From: Phycisphaerae bacterium
GTDB taxonomy: Bacteria > Planctomycetota > Phycisphaerae > UBA1845 > Fen-1342
Direction of reading: 5' to 3'
DNA: 64,000 nt
Assembly: GCA_022072445.1 (NCBI GenBank)
Contig: JAJVHV010000024.1
Location: forward strand, 1 to 64,000
The notes under the pieces were generated by a model, which was given only the letters and a program-made list of their open reading frames with translations, was not told where the DNA came from and searched no databases. Of this stretch, positions 37,518-46,351 are shown in pieces (within the stretch, counting starts at the first letter, position 1; each line of letters begins with the position of its first letter). The position numbers and the translations under genes were made by a program.

Positions 37518-38563
37518 CGAAACTCCAGTCGGCCGCGCCCGCGTCGCACCTGGCCGATCACAAAGGCCCGCTCGCCTACCCTCTCCAGCGCCCGCAGCAC
37601 CACCCCGGCCGACCTCGGCCGCACCGCCAGCACAAACCCGATACCCATGTTGAACACACGATACATCTCGTCCTCAGCCACACCGTGATGCTCGATCAGC
37701 CCGAACACCGCCGGCACCGGCCACGTGCCGCGCCGCACGACCGCGTCGCAGTTGTCCGGCAGCAGCCGCGGCAGATTGCCCGGAATGCCGCCACCCGTGA
37801 TGTGCGCCATCCCGCTTACCGCCGTCCGCGCATAACGCTGCAGCACGTCCAGCACCGCCCGCACGTAAATCCGCGTCGGCCGCAGCAACGCCTCCACCAG
37901 CGGCTCGCCCAGCGAGCGCACCACGCCATTCAGCGGCAACCCGGCCCGCTCCAGCAGCACCCGCCGCGCCAGCGCATAGCCGTTCGAGTGCAGCCCGGCC
38001 GACGCCAGCCCGATCAGTTGATCGCCCGGCCGCACCAGCGCCCGCGTGATCATCCGCCGCCGCTCCACGACGCCCACCGCAAAACCGGCCAGGTCGAAGT
38101 CGCCCGCCCGATACAGGTCCGGCATCTCCGCCGTCTCGCCCCCCAGCAGCGCACAACCCGCCTGCTCGCATCCCGCCGCCACGCCCGCGACCAGCGCCGC
38201 GACCTGTGCCTCGTCTACCTTGTGAACCGCCAGGTAGTCCAGAAACGCCAGCGGCTCGCCGCCCGACGTCAACAGATCGTTGACGTTCATCGCCACCAGG
38301 TCGATCCCCACCGTGTCGTAGCGCCGCGCCGCGATCGCCACCAGCACCTTGCTCCCCACCCCGTCCGTGCACGAAATCAGCACCGGCTCGCGATAATTCC
38401 GCGCAAACAGCCGATCGTCGTAGTCCAGCCGCAATGCCCCCGCAAAACCGCCGAAGTCGTCGATCACCCGCGGCCCGAACGTCCGCCGCACCATCGGCCG
38501 GATGCGCTCCACCGCCCGATCGGCCGCATCCACGTCCACCCCGGCCTGCGCATACGAAAGCAC
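37514..38563 (-). CDS. purM: Phosphoribosylformylglycinamidine cyclo-ligase
   Basis: GTG 38563 gives 349 residues opening VLSYAQAGVDVDAADRAVERI, exactly where the family begins; upstream GTG codons would add an Arg-rich tail. ISCTDGVGSKVLVA, VNDLLTSGGEPLAFLDYLAV, LLGGETAEMPDLY, ASAGLHSNGYALARR and HITGGGIPGNLPRLLP are the PurM signature blocks. It closes the imidazole ring of AIR, using ATP, in purine synthesis. Repeat-rich DNA with three hairpins lies immediately upstream. Confidence 0.93.
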   Translation of the reverse strand: MLSYAQAGVDVDAADRAVERIRPMVRRTFGPRVIDDFGGFAGALRLDYDDRLFARNYREPVLISCTDGVGSKVLVAIAARRYDTVGIDLVAMNVNDLLTSGGEPLAFLDYLAVHKVDEAQVAALVAGVAAGCEQAGCALLGGETAEMPDLYRAGDFDLAGFAVGVVERRRMITRALVRPGDQLIGLASAGLHSNGYALARRVLLERAGLPLNGVVRSLGEPLVEALLRPTRIYVRAVLDVLQRYARTAVSGMAHITGGGIPGNLPRLLPDNCDAVVRRGTWPVPAVFGLIEHHGVAEDEMYRVFNMGIGFVLAVRPRSAGVVLRALERVGERAFVIGQVRRGRGRLEFR

Positions 38564-38670
38564 CGCCCGTCGCCGCGATCCATTCCCGTTTCCACGCCGC
38601 ACCGCCGCCAAGCCACGCCTCCGCACGCACCCGACACGCCGCCGTCCCGCAAACCCGCCGCCATACTCCG

Positions 38671-38905
38671 CCTATGGAGAGCAGCCGCCTCGGCTGCACT
38701 CCCTCACCGCCCTCCGCCTATGTACAGCAGCCGCCTCGGCTGCACTCCCGATGGCGCAAGTGCGTTCTGCATTCTGCATTCTTCATTCTGCATTGCCACT
38801 GCAGCCGCCCCCGGCTGTCATGGAGAGCAGCCGCCTCGGCTGCACTCCCGATGGCGCGAGTGCGTTCTGCATTCTTCATCCTGCATTGCCACTGCAGCCG
38901 CCCGC
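38671..38905. repeat. Dispersed hairpin and ATTCTGCATT repeats between purM and fabG
   Basis: The 342-base gap between purM and fabG (38564-38905) has no gene. Three copies of GCAGCCG-CCT-CGGCTGC (38681, 38727, 38827), each an exact seven-base stem, alternate with two ATTCTGCATT-rich blocks (about 38763-38796 and 38863-38888). The same modules occur at 22.7 kb. This looks like a REP-like mobile or amplified element rather than a terminator. Confidence 0.8.
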
Positions 38906-39655
38906 TCACCCCATGTACAAACCGCCGTTAACGTTGATCACCTCGCCCGTGATGAACGCCGACTGTGGCGACGCCAGAAAACGCACCGCGTCGGCCACTT
39001 CCTCCGGCTTGCCCAACCGTCCGATCGGCGTGTTCTTGCGGATGCCCTCCAGGTTCTCGTCCGACACGATCGCCGTCATGTCCGTCTCGATGAACCCCGG
39101 CGCCACCGCGTTGATCGTCACGCCCTTCCGCGCCACCTCGCGCGCCAGCGAACGCGTCAGCGAGATCAGCCCGCCCTTGGCCACCGCGTAGTTGCTCTGC
39201 CCGAAGTTACCCATCTGCCCGATCACCGACGTGATGAAAACCACCCGGCCCCAACCCTGCTCCACCATGTCCGGCAGCAGCGCATGCGTCACCATCGCCG
39301 GACCCGTCAGGTCAACGTCCAGCACTTCCTTCCACAGCTCGTACGTCATCTTCGCAAACGTCTTGTCGCGCGTGATGCCCGCGTTGTTCACCAGCACCGA
39401 CAGGCGCCCCAGCTCCTTGTGAATGTGCTCGACCATCGCGTGGTTCTCCTCGTCGATCGCGATGTTCGCCCTGAACGACATCGCCCGACGACCCTTCTGC
39501 CGGATCGCCTTGCACGTCTCCTCGGCCGCGGCGGGATTGCTCGTGTAGTTGATCGCTACGTCGCAGCCGTCCTCCGCCAGCGCCAGCGCGATCGCCCGCC
39601 CGATCCCGCGCGACCCGCCCGTGACCAGCGCATTCTTGCCATCCAGGTGTCCCAT
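38906..39655 (-). CDS. fabG: 3-oxoacyl-ACP / acetoacetyl-CoA reductase (SDR family)
   Basis: This 249-residue protein has the classical SDR layout: nucleotide motif VTGGSRGIGRAIA, NNAG at VLVNNAGITRD, catalytic Ser in ITSVIGQMGNFGQSN and the YxxxK of NYAVAKGG. GFIETDMTA and the ending FITGEVINVNGGLYMG are FabG-like. It reduces a 3-ketoacyl group with NADPH. PhaB acetoacetyl-CoA reductases look very similar, and MGNFGQSNYAVAKGG is close to that branch, so polyhydroxyalkanoate synthesis is an alternative. No fab or pha partner is adjacent. Confidence 0.85.
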   Translation of the reverse strand: MGHLDGKNALVTGGSRGIGRAIALALAEDGCDVAINYTSNPAAAEETCKAIRQKGRRAMSFRANIAIDEENHAMVEHIHKELGRLSVLVNNAGITRDKTFAKMTYELWKEVLDVDLTGPAMVTHALLPDMVEQGWGRVVFITSVIGQMGNFGQSNYAVAKGGLISLTRSLAREVARKGVTINAVAPGFIETDMTAIVSDENLEGIRKNTPIGRLGKPEEVADAVRFLASPQSAFITGEVINVNGGLYMG

Positions 39656-39783
39656 GACCTTTCCTCCGCGTTTCGACGACGCGGCCGGCTCCCGCCCGGG
39701 GAGACGGATTTGCCGCCAGCATGTTCCCTGTTGCGGCGTCTATCCTATCACGCGCGGCGGGACACCGAAAGCCGCAGGAGCCA

Positions 39784-40992
39784 ATGCACCGCATGAGACC
39801 ATTCGCCACGTTCGCCGCGCCCTCGCCCGTGTCACCATCGTCACGCGTCAACGAGCTGTGCGTGGCCGCGCTGCTCGCCGCCGCGCTGCTCACCACTCCG
39901 GCGCACGCCCAGCGACACCCCGCACCGGTCACCGCGTACTCCGCGGCACCGTCGGCATCCGCGCCCCATCCGTCGGATTCACAGCGCCCCTTTCTCGACC
40001 TGCGCATCAGCCCGCTCGCGGACATGCACTTCCTGCTGCGCGCCCTGCTCGCGCCCGACGAGCCGCGCCCCGCGCTGCCCGGCCTCGACCAGGCACTCGC
40101 CGCCGTCGCCGACGTCGACCGCGCCGCCGTCTGGCCGCTGATCGAAGGTCTGCTCAGCGACTGCGCCAGCGCGGCCGATCTGCCGGCCGTCGCGCAGCAC
40201 GCTCCGGAGTCCCTGACCACCCGCGACGGCCGCACCGTCCGCCTGCGCGCGCATCTCACGTGCCTCGCTGACGCCTATCGCCAGTTCGAGCCGCAGTTCA
40301 TGGCCCAGCTCTGGCCCACCCACCGCGCCACCATCGAGGAAGCGCACCGCCGCCTGTGCGACGAACTCCTCAGCCGCCAATCCGCCTGCTACGACTTCCT
40401 CTGCCGGCTCCTCGATCTACCGCCACCGCAGCGCCCCATCCCCGTCTACCTCGTCGCCGTCGCGCCACGCCCCGGCGGCTTCACCCACCGCCTTCGCGGC
40501 GCCGGCGTCAGCTTCGTTTCCATCCGCGGAAACGAAGGCCCGCTCCTCCGCGAAACCGTCATCCACGAGTCCATCCACGCCCTCGACATCGCCAGCGCCG
40601 AACACCCCTCCGCCCTCAACATCCTGCGCGGCGAACTCCAGCAGCGCGGCGTCGCCCGCACCGATCCCATGCTGCGCGACCTGCCCCACACGCTCATGTT
40701 CTTCGCCGCCGCCGAAACCATCCGCCGCTGCCTCGATCCGGCGCACCGCGATTACGGCGACGTTGCCGGCTATTACGCGAAAGTCCCCGCCGCCACTGCC
40801 GCCATCCGCGCGCACTGGAGCGACTGGGTCGCGGGCACCCAGCCCCGCGCCGCCACCGTCCGCGCCCTGGCCGACGCAACACCGCGCCCACCGGCGTCCC
40901 CAGCCGAGCCCCGAACCGCGTTCCCATCCGAGCCCCGAACCGCGTCCCCAGCCGAGCCCCGAACCGCGTTCCCAGCCGAGCCCCGACCATGA
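39784..40992 (+). CDS. Secreted HExxH-type hypothetical protein with repeat-derived C-terminus
   Basis: ATG 39784 has GGAG just upstream and yields 402 residues with a signal peptide ending near AHAQ. The mature part contains LRETVIHESIHALDIASAEHP, an HExxH zinc motif, so a metallopeptidase-like fold is possible. The rest has no recognised domain. The last about 30 residues (from about residue 372) are SPAEPRTAFPSEPRTAS-type repeats encoded by the start of the tandem array that follows. The original stop codon has apparently been lost to the repeat. Confidence 0.75.
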   Translation: MHRMRPFATFAAPSPVSPSSRVNELCVAALLAAALLTTPAHAQRHPAPVTAYSAAPSASAPHPSDSQRPFLDLRISPLADMHFLLRALLAPDEPRPALPGLDQALAAVADVDRAAVWPLIEGLLSDCASAADLPAVAQHAPESLTTRDGRTVRLRAHLTCLADAYRQFEPQFMAQLWPTHRATIEEAHRRLCDELLSRQSACYDFLCRLLDLPPPQRPIPVYLVAVAPRPGGFTHRLRGAGVSFVSIRGNEGPLLRETVIHESIHALDIASAEHPSALNILRGELQQRGVARTDPMLRDLPHTLMFFAAAETIRRCLDPAHRDYGDVAGYYAKVPAATAAIRAHWSDWVAGTQPRAATVRALADATPRPPASPAEPRTAFPSEPRTASPAEPRTAFPAEPRP

Positions 40993-41630
40993 AGGCGAGC
41001 GAGGAGCGAGCCTGAATGGAGGGGTTCGACCTGAGTGCACTATCGAACTCGGCACATCGCGCCGCCATCCGAGCCCCGAACCGCGTTCCCATCCGAGCCC
41101 CGACCATGAAGGCGAGCGAGGAGCGAGCCTGAATGGAGGGGTTCGACCTGAGTGCACTATCGAACTCGGCACATTGCGTCCCCATCCGAGCCCCGACCGT
41201 AAGGGAGGGGTTCGACCTGAATGCACTATCGAACTCGGCACATTGCGCCGCCATCCGAGCCCCGAACCGCGTCCCCAGCCGAGCCCCGACCATGAAGTTG
41301 AGCGAGGAGCGAGCCTGAATGGAGGGGTTCGACCTGAGTGCACTATCGAACTCGGCACATCGCGCCGCCATCCGAGCCCCGAACCGCATCCCCATCCGAG
41401 CCCCGACCGTAAGGGAGGGGTTCGACCTGAGTGCACTATCGAACTCGGCACATCGCGCCGCCATCCGAGCCCCGAACCGCATCCCCATCCGAGCCCCGAC
41501 CATGAAGGCGAGCGAGGAGCGAGCCTGAATGGAGGGGTTCGACCTGAGTGCACTATCGAACTCGGCACATCGCGCCGCCATCCGAGCCCCGACCATGAAG
41601 GCGAGCGAGGAGCGAGCCTGAATGGAGGGG
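40899..41630. repeat. Large tandem repeat array (117/93/69-base units)
   Basis: Six copies of the core GGGGTTCGACCTGA...CTATCGAACTCGGCACAT occur at about 41022, 41139, 41208, 41325, 41418 and 41535. The spacings are 117, 69, 117, 93 and 117 bases, all multiples of three. Between them lie CCATCCGAGCCCCG words and a GCGAGCGAGGAGCGAGCCTGA block. Open frames run through on both strands, but the sequence is not gene-like and no frame has a domain. The copies are near-identical, so expansion is recent. The 747-base gap 40993-41739 is otherwise empty apart from a promoter-like site at 41663. Confidence 0.9.
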
Positions 41631-41662
41631 CAGCCCTGTTCTCACAAAAGTGCCAGTGTTTC

Positions 41663-41691
41663 TTGCTTTTCTAGCTTTCTCGTGTTACACT
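41663..41691 (+). promoter_or_regulatory. Sigma-70-like promoter in an AT-rich spot after the repeat array
   Basis: TTGCTT (41663-41668), a 17-base spacer and TACACT (41686-41691) fit the vegetative consensus. TGCCAGT (41651-41657) and ACTGGCA (41692-41698) flank it as an inverted repeat. It points into the 3' end of the minus-strand PIN gene, so a transcript would be antisense. Confidence 0.4.
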
Positions 41692-41739
41692 ACTGGCATG
41701 AGAAACCTGATCGCCATCGCCCGCCGTTATCGCACCCGC

Positions 41740-42873
41740 TCACCCCGGCGTGACCCGCGGCCGCGGCCGCCGCGGCCCAAGCACCGGAACGCTTCCCTCC
41801 GGACGCCCGAAAACCATCCGCCCCGCCGAGGTCTGCAGCACGTTCGTCACCGTCAGAACCACGTCCTCGTTGATCTTGTCCCGGCAGTTCTCCGCCACGA
41901 TCATGGTCCCATCTTCCAGATAGCCGATCCCCTGCCCCGGCTCCTCCCCCGGCTTGATGATCTTCACCGTGATGTTCTCGCCGTGCAGCAGCACCGGCTT
42001 GAGCGCGTTGGCCAGGTCGTTGATGTTGATCACGTCCACACCGCGCAATTGCGCGATCTTGTTCAGGTTGTAGTCGTTGGTCACCAGCCGCCCGTCCAGC
42101 TTCTTGGCCAGCGTCACCAGCTTCTCGTCGACCGCCTCGCCCTCCTCCATCGTCGTCAGCCGCGCGTCCGAAATCTTGATCTCGATCTTGTCGTTGGTCT
42201 GAAGCTTGTTCAGCATGTCCAGCCCGCGCCGCCCGCGATTCCGCTTCAGCTTGTCCGAACTGTCCGCGATCGCCTGCAATTCCTGCAGAATGAAGCGCGG
42301 AATGATGATCGGCGCGTCCACGATCCGCGTGTCGCACACGTCCGCGATGCGCCCGTCGATGATCACCGACGTGTCCAGAATCAGCGGCCGCGCCCCCTTC
42401 GACTGCTTGGCGAACTCCACGTACGGAATCACAAAGCGGATGTCGTCTTTCGTCTGCAGGATCAGCGTGATCGTCAGATAACAGCAGATGATGCCCAGAA
42501 TCAGCTTCAACGCGCTCACCACCGTCTCCCCCGACGACGGCACAAACTTCGTCCCCTCCGCGCTCTCGATCTTCACCTTGTCCAGCAGGCTCGGAGCGTA
42601 CGTCTGCACCAGCAGGTCGATGATCAGCGACAGCCCGTAGGCGATCACCATCCCCACTACCAGTCCCAGAAATCCGCCCGAAAGTGCCGCCAGCGACTTC
42701 CGCGGCAGGAAAACATCCACCGCCACCACCACCAGCGCCATCCCCAACCCGGCGATCGTCAGCGGCACACGCAGGTTCGTCACCTCGCCGGGAACATCGC
42801 TCGAACCGCCCGCCGAAAGCGCCACGGCGGCCACCAGCAGGAAAAACAACGCGCGCAGTGCGTGCAGGAGCAT
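41740..42873 (-). CDS. Membrane PIN/TRAM-domain protein (YacL-like)
   Basis: ATG 42873 gives 377 residues. About four membrane helices occupy residues 1-160. A PIN domain follows, with LILDTSVIIDGRIADVCDT, PRFILQELQAIADSSD, EAVDEKLVTLAKKLDGRLVTNDYNLN and the acidic cluster expected for metal-dependent RNase activity. The last about 80 residues form a TRAM-like beta domain (GENITVKIIKPGEEPGQGIGYLEDGTMIVAE). This is the Bacillus YacL architecture, a membrane-tethered probable RNase. It is divergent from a TPR/peptidase-like gene. Confidence 0.88.
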   Translation of the reverse strand: MLLHALRALFFLLVAAVALSAGGSSDVPGEVTNLRVPLTIAGLGMALVVVAVDVFLPRKSLAALSGGFLGLVVGMVIAYGLSLIIDLLVQTYAPSLLDKVKIESAEGTKFVPSSGETVVSALKLILGIICCYLTITLILQTKDDIRFVIPYVEFAKQSKGARPLILDTSVIIDGRIADVCDTRIVDAPIIIPRFILQELQAIADSSDKLKRNRGRRGLDMLNKLQTNDKIEIKISDARLTTMEEGEAVDEKLVTLAKKLDGRLVTNDYNLNKIAQLRGVDVININDLANALKPVLLHGENITVKIIKPGEEPGQGIGYLEDGTMIVAENCRDKINEDVVLTVTNVLQTSAGRMVFGRPEGSVPVLGPRRPRPRVTPG

Positions 42874-43017
42874 GTTCAACCCCGTTCAATGATCATTCGC
42901 GCGCGACCCGCGGCTCCCGCCGCGACCGCACGTCCAGGTATGATGACCCGCCACCGGCACCATTGCGGGCGGCGGGGTGCGTACAATAATCTCAGCGGCG
43001 GGTCGAGCACGACGGTC

Positions 43018-44910
43018 ATGCCCATGCCGGCGATCGGACGCATCCTTCGTTTCGAGTCGAGTCCAACCCGTTCAGGAGTTGCTCCCGTGCACGGCAGACG
43101 CCCCGCAGGTCGTGCTCGCTATCAACAGCTCTCGCCTAATCTTACCCCGCTCCGCCGCGTCCTCAAGGCGGGCCTGCTGCTCGCGGCGGTCGCGGCGATC
43201 GCCGTCGCAACGCCGCCGGCCCAGGAAAACGGGCTGCGCGGGCGGCTGGAGCGGCTGGTGTCGTCCGGTCAAACGGCCGAGGCCGTCCGCCTGGTCCAGT
43301 CGGAGCTTCAGGCGCACCCCGACGATCCGGGCGTCCGCCGCGAATACGTCGACCTGCACATGACGCTGGCGCGGGCCTGGCTGGATCAGCGCATGTTCGC
43401 CGAGTGCCGCGCGGCGCTCGACGCCGTCCGCCGGGCGGAGCCGCGGCACGCCGGAGCCGCGGCGCTGCAGAACGCGCTGGCGTCGGCGTCGGCGGACGCG
43501 CCGGGGCGCATCGGCGACGTGGATCGACTCCTGCGGCTCGAGTTATTCGACGCCGCCCTCGACCTGGCACGCGAGATCGTCGCGCTGCGGCCCGATCTAT
43601 CGGCGGCGCTGCGGCCACGCGAGCGCGCGGCCTGGCTGGGCGCCGCCGACGATCATTATCTGGCCCGGAATTTCAACGAATCGTTCGCGCTCTACGAGAA
43701 GCTGCTGACGCTCGACCCGGGCGCCGGCGCCGACGTGCACTCGCGCTGGGCCGTTTCGCTGGCCCTGGCGCTGGGCGAGTCGGCCGACGATCCGCCGCTC
43801 TCGCAGGATGCCGCCGGCCGGTTGCTGGCCCGCGCGATCGACGTGCTCCGCCGGACCAACGAGCCGGTACTGGGTCAGATCATCGGCGGGTTGTGCGCGG
43901 AGCGTGGCGGGCAGCTCGTCGAGGCGGGACGGGCCTACGCGCAGGCGCTGGGCGTGGCGTTCGAGCTGCCGGCGGCGGAGCAGCGCAAGCCCGCGGTGGC
44001 GCGGCTGCGGCGCGACGCGCTGGAGCGGGCGCGCGGGCTGTACGACGCGATACGCCCGCACCGGCGGGACGGGGCGTGGGCGGCGGCGCTGGGCGACGTC
44101 TGGAAACAAAAGCGCAGCGCGCACTTTGACGTGTTCGCACGCAGCGAGCTGATCGCCGAGCGCGTCGCCGACGCGCTGGAGCATCATCTGCCGCGGGTCG
44201 AAGAGTGGCTGGGCGCCGCGGCCGGCCGCGGCGCGCCGCCGCGCTGCGAGGTGCGCGTCTACCGCGATCTGGACGAGCTGGAGCGCGCCACGGGGGCGAC
44301 GGGCGCGGCGCGGGCCGTGACGCACACGAAGCTGCGCGGAGCGGAAATCGTATCGCGGACGATGAACGTTTATCAGGCCGATCCCTGGCTGCTGGCCGGA
44401 ACGCTGCCGCACGAGCTGGTGCACGTCGTGGTCGCCGAGCGCTTCGCTTCGCTGCACGACGCGCCCGCCACCCAGGAGGCGGTCGCGCGGCGATCGGTCG
44501 AGCCGGCGGACGCCACAGCGCGGCCGCGGCTGGCACTGGACGAAGGGCTGGCGATCCAGGTAGAGCCGGCGGCGCGGCGCCTCCAGTATCGCCGACTGCT
44601 CGACGCGCCGCGCCCCGCGCTGGCGACGCTGCTGGCGGCCGAGCGGATCGACGGCGACGAGGGCGCGTTCTACGCACGCTCCGCCGCCCTGGTGGAGCTG
44701 CTGCTGAAACGCGGCACAACGCGGGACGTGCTGGCACTGGCCGCGGCGCCGCCGGACGACACCTGGACCGCGGCGTTCGGGTGGGAGTCGGCGAGTGCGG
44801 CGGCGGGTGATTGGCGGCGGCACTGCGACTCGGCGCGGCGTCCGCCGCGCATGCCGCTCATGATCCTGACGGAACCGTCGGCGGAACATCGCAAGTCGAA
44901 AGAGCGCTGA
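43018..44910 (+). CDS. TPR-rich secreted protein with HExxH peptidase-like domain
   Basis: ATG 43018 gives 630 residues; GTG 43087, with AGGAG 11 bases upstream, is an alternative. A hydrophobic signal (AGLLLAAVAAIAVATPP) is followed by tetratricopeptide-like helices (LVSSGQTAEAVRLVQSELQAHPDDPGVRREYVDLH and similar). A peptidase-MA-like domain then starts near residue 360 (SAHFDVFARSELIAERVADAL), with LPHELVHVVVAERF as zinc motif and LALDEGLAIQVEP as the downstream Glu. It resembles the DUF1570 group. The 3' end overlaps a convergent glycosyltransferase by 53 bases. Confidence 0.78.
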   Translation: MPMPAIGRILRFESSPTRSGVAPVHGRRPAGRARYQQLSPNLTPLRRVLKAGLLLAAVAAIAVATPPAQENGLRGRLERLVSSGQTAEAVRLVQSELQAHPDDPGVRREYVDLHMTLARAWLDQRMFAECRAALDAVRRAEPRHAGAAALQNALASASADAPGRIGDVDRLLRLELFDAALDLAREIVALRPDLSAALRPRERAAWLGAADDHYLARNFNESFALYEKLLTLDPGAGADVHSRWAVSLALALGESADDPPLSQDAAGRLLARAIDVLRRTNEPVLGQIIGGLCAERGGQLVEAGRAYAQALGVAFELPAAEQRKPAVARLRRDALERARGLYDAIRPHRRDGAWAAALGDVWKQKRSAHFDVFARSELIAERVADALEHHLPRVEEWLGAAAGRGAPPRCEVRVYRDLDELERATGATGAARAVTHTKLRGAEIVSRTMNVYQADPWLLAGTLPHELVHVVVAERFASLHDAPATQEAVARRSVEPADATARPRLALDEGLAIQVEPAARRLQYRRLLDAPRPALATLLAAERIDGDEGAFYARSAALVELLLKRGTTRDVLALAAAPPDDTWTAAFGWESASAAAGDWRRHCDSARRPPRMPLMILTEPSAEHRKSKER

Positions 44911-46351
44911 CGGGTTGGCCGACCGCGGCCGGCGGGGACTGCGTCGCGAGGGCGCCTGCGTCGGCCGTGGCGGTGCGCGCGGGCAGCGCGGTGCACTCCG
45001 CGAACCATTCCAGATATCGGGCCGTCTGATCCGCGAGCGAAAAGCGACGCCGGGCGTCGGCGGCGGCGCGCTGCCCCATGGCGGAGAGCAGGCGCGGGCG
45101 CGCCAGCAGCGACTCGACGGCCCGCGCGATCGCTTCGTCATCGGCGGGCGGCACGAGCACGCCGGTGGAGTCGGCGGCTTGCCCTTCGCGGGCGAAGTCA
45201 TGGGGGCGGATCTGCTCGGGAATTCCGCCGACGGCGGTGGCGACGACGGGCGTTCCGCAGGCCAGGGATTCGAGGATGCTGGTGGGAAAGGTGTCGGCCC
45301 GCGCGGCGTGCAGATAGAGGTCGGCGGCCTGGCAAAAGCGGGCGATGCGCTGCGGGTCGGGCTCGAACGGCAGATAGCGGATGAGCGCCGTGCCGAGCCG
45401 TTCGGGCGGGGCAGCCTCTCCCAGCGCCAGCAGCAGGAGCGGGCGCGACGCGGGCGCGTGGCCGCGCCACGAGACGAGGTGCTGAATGGCGCGCCGCAGC
45501 GTGGCGAAGTCCTTGAAGGCGTTGGTGCGCGTGCGATTGGCGGCGAAGAGGAGAATGTCGGCGTCGAGCGGCAGTCCGAGCGCGGCGCGGGCGTCGCGGC
45601 GGGTGGCGGGCCGAAAGACGTCGGTGTCGATGCCGTTGTGGATCACGCGGGCCGCGCGGACGGCGGGCCAGAGGATGGAGTCGCGGACGGCGCTCATGAG
45701 CCAGTGCGAGGGCGCGGCGACGTGCAGGCGGCAGGCGGCGAAGATCTCGCGCTTGCGCTGCCAGTTGAAGGCGGTGGCGTCGCGGCGGACGGCGGGATAG
45801 GTGTCGAGGTGCGGGCACTGTCCGCAGCCGGTTTTCCAGCGCGTGCACTCCAGCGGGTGGGCGCAATGGCCGGTGAGCAGCCAGGCGTCGTGGAGCGTGA
45901 GAAAGACCGGAAACTGAGCGGCGAGCGCCGGCAAGGCGCGGAGGTCGAAGTAGCGGACGTGCAGGTTGTGAAAGTGAAGCACGTCCGGGGGCTGAGCGAG
46001 CAGGTCGGCGATGCGGGCGGAGCCGGGGTAGCGGAAGTCCTCGCGTCCGGCCCAGGCGTCAAGCGCGGAGAGCGGCTGGGCGAGCGTGTGCGCGGCGCGG
46101 CACAGCCAGCGGCCCAGGGCGCCGCGGGCGTAGAGCGGCTGGACGGCGACGTGGCGTTTCCACCACCAGCGGCTCCAGGACGCGCCGGCGTCTTCATGTC
46201 GAATGCGCAGAATGTGCGGCTCGGCGCTGCGCTGGCGTCCGACGGCCAGGAACGCGTCGTGCCCGGCGGCGCGGAAGGAGCGCAGCAGGTTGAGGGCGAC
46301 GCGTTCGGCGCCGCCGCCGGCGTCGCTGTGGTTGACGGAGAGGATGCGCAT
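44858..46351 (-). CDS. Glycosyltransferase family 4
   Basis: ATG 46351 gives 497 residues beginning MRILSVNHSDAGGGAERVALNLLR, the GT4 donor-domain opening. The acceptor-side section has LTLHDAWLLTGHCAHPLECTRWKTGCGQCP, a motif common in polysaccharide GT4 enzymes. The C-terminal domain has VIHNGIDTDVFRP, ADLYLHAARADTFPTSILESLACGTPVVATAVGGIPEQI, with the E-x7-E donor-binding pair. It transfers a sugar from a nucleotide donor at the cytoplasmic face. It is translationally coupled to a deacetylase gene whose stop overlaps its start. Confidence 0.9.
   Translation of the reverse strand: MRILSVNHSDAGGGAERVALNLLRSFRAAGHDAFLAVGRQRSAEPHILRIRHEDAGASWSRWWWKRHVAVQPLYARGALGRWLCRAAHTLAQPLSALDAWAGREDFRYPGSARIADLLAQPPDVLHFHNLHVRYFDLRALPALAAQFPVFLTLHDAWLLTGHCAHPLECTRWKTGCGQCPHLDTYPAVRRDATAFNWQRKREIFAACRLHVAAPSHWLMSAVRDSILWPAVRAARVIHNGIDTDVFRPATRRDARAALGLPLDADILLFAANRTRTNAFKDFATLRRAIQHLVSWRGHAPASRPLLLLALGEAAPPERLGTALIRYLPFEPDPQRIARFCQAADLYLHAARADTFPTSILESLACGTPVVATAVGGIPEQIRPHDFAREGQAADSTGVLVPPADDEAIARAVESLLARPRLLSAMGQRAAADARRRFSLADQTARYLEWFAECTALPARTATADAGALATQSPPAAVGQPVSALSTCDVPPTVPSGS

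Noticed and set aside
40417-41596. Minus-strand open frames of about 300-380 residues through the tandem array
   Set aside because: They are translations of near-identical repeats, overlap a real gene on the other strand and have no independent coding support.
40899-41630. CRISPR array
   Set aside because: Repeats are long and the intervening sequences are themselves repeated rather than unique; no cas gene is present.
41650-43017. Long plus-strand open frame upstream of the TPR/peptidase gene
   Set aside because: It is exactly antisense to the membrane PIN gene, is Arg/His/Pro-rich and has no domain; only the part from 43018 is gene-like.
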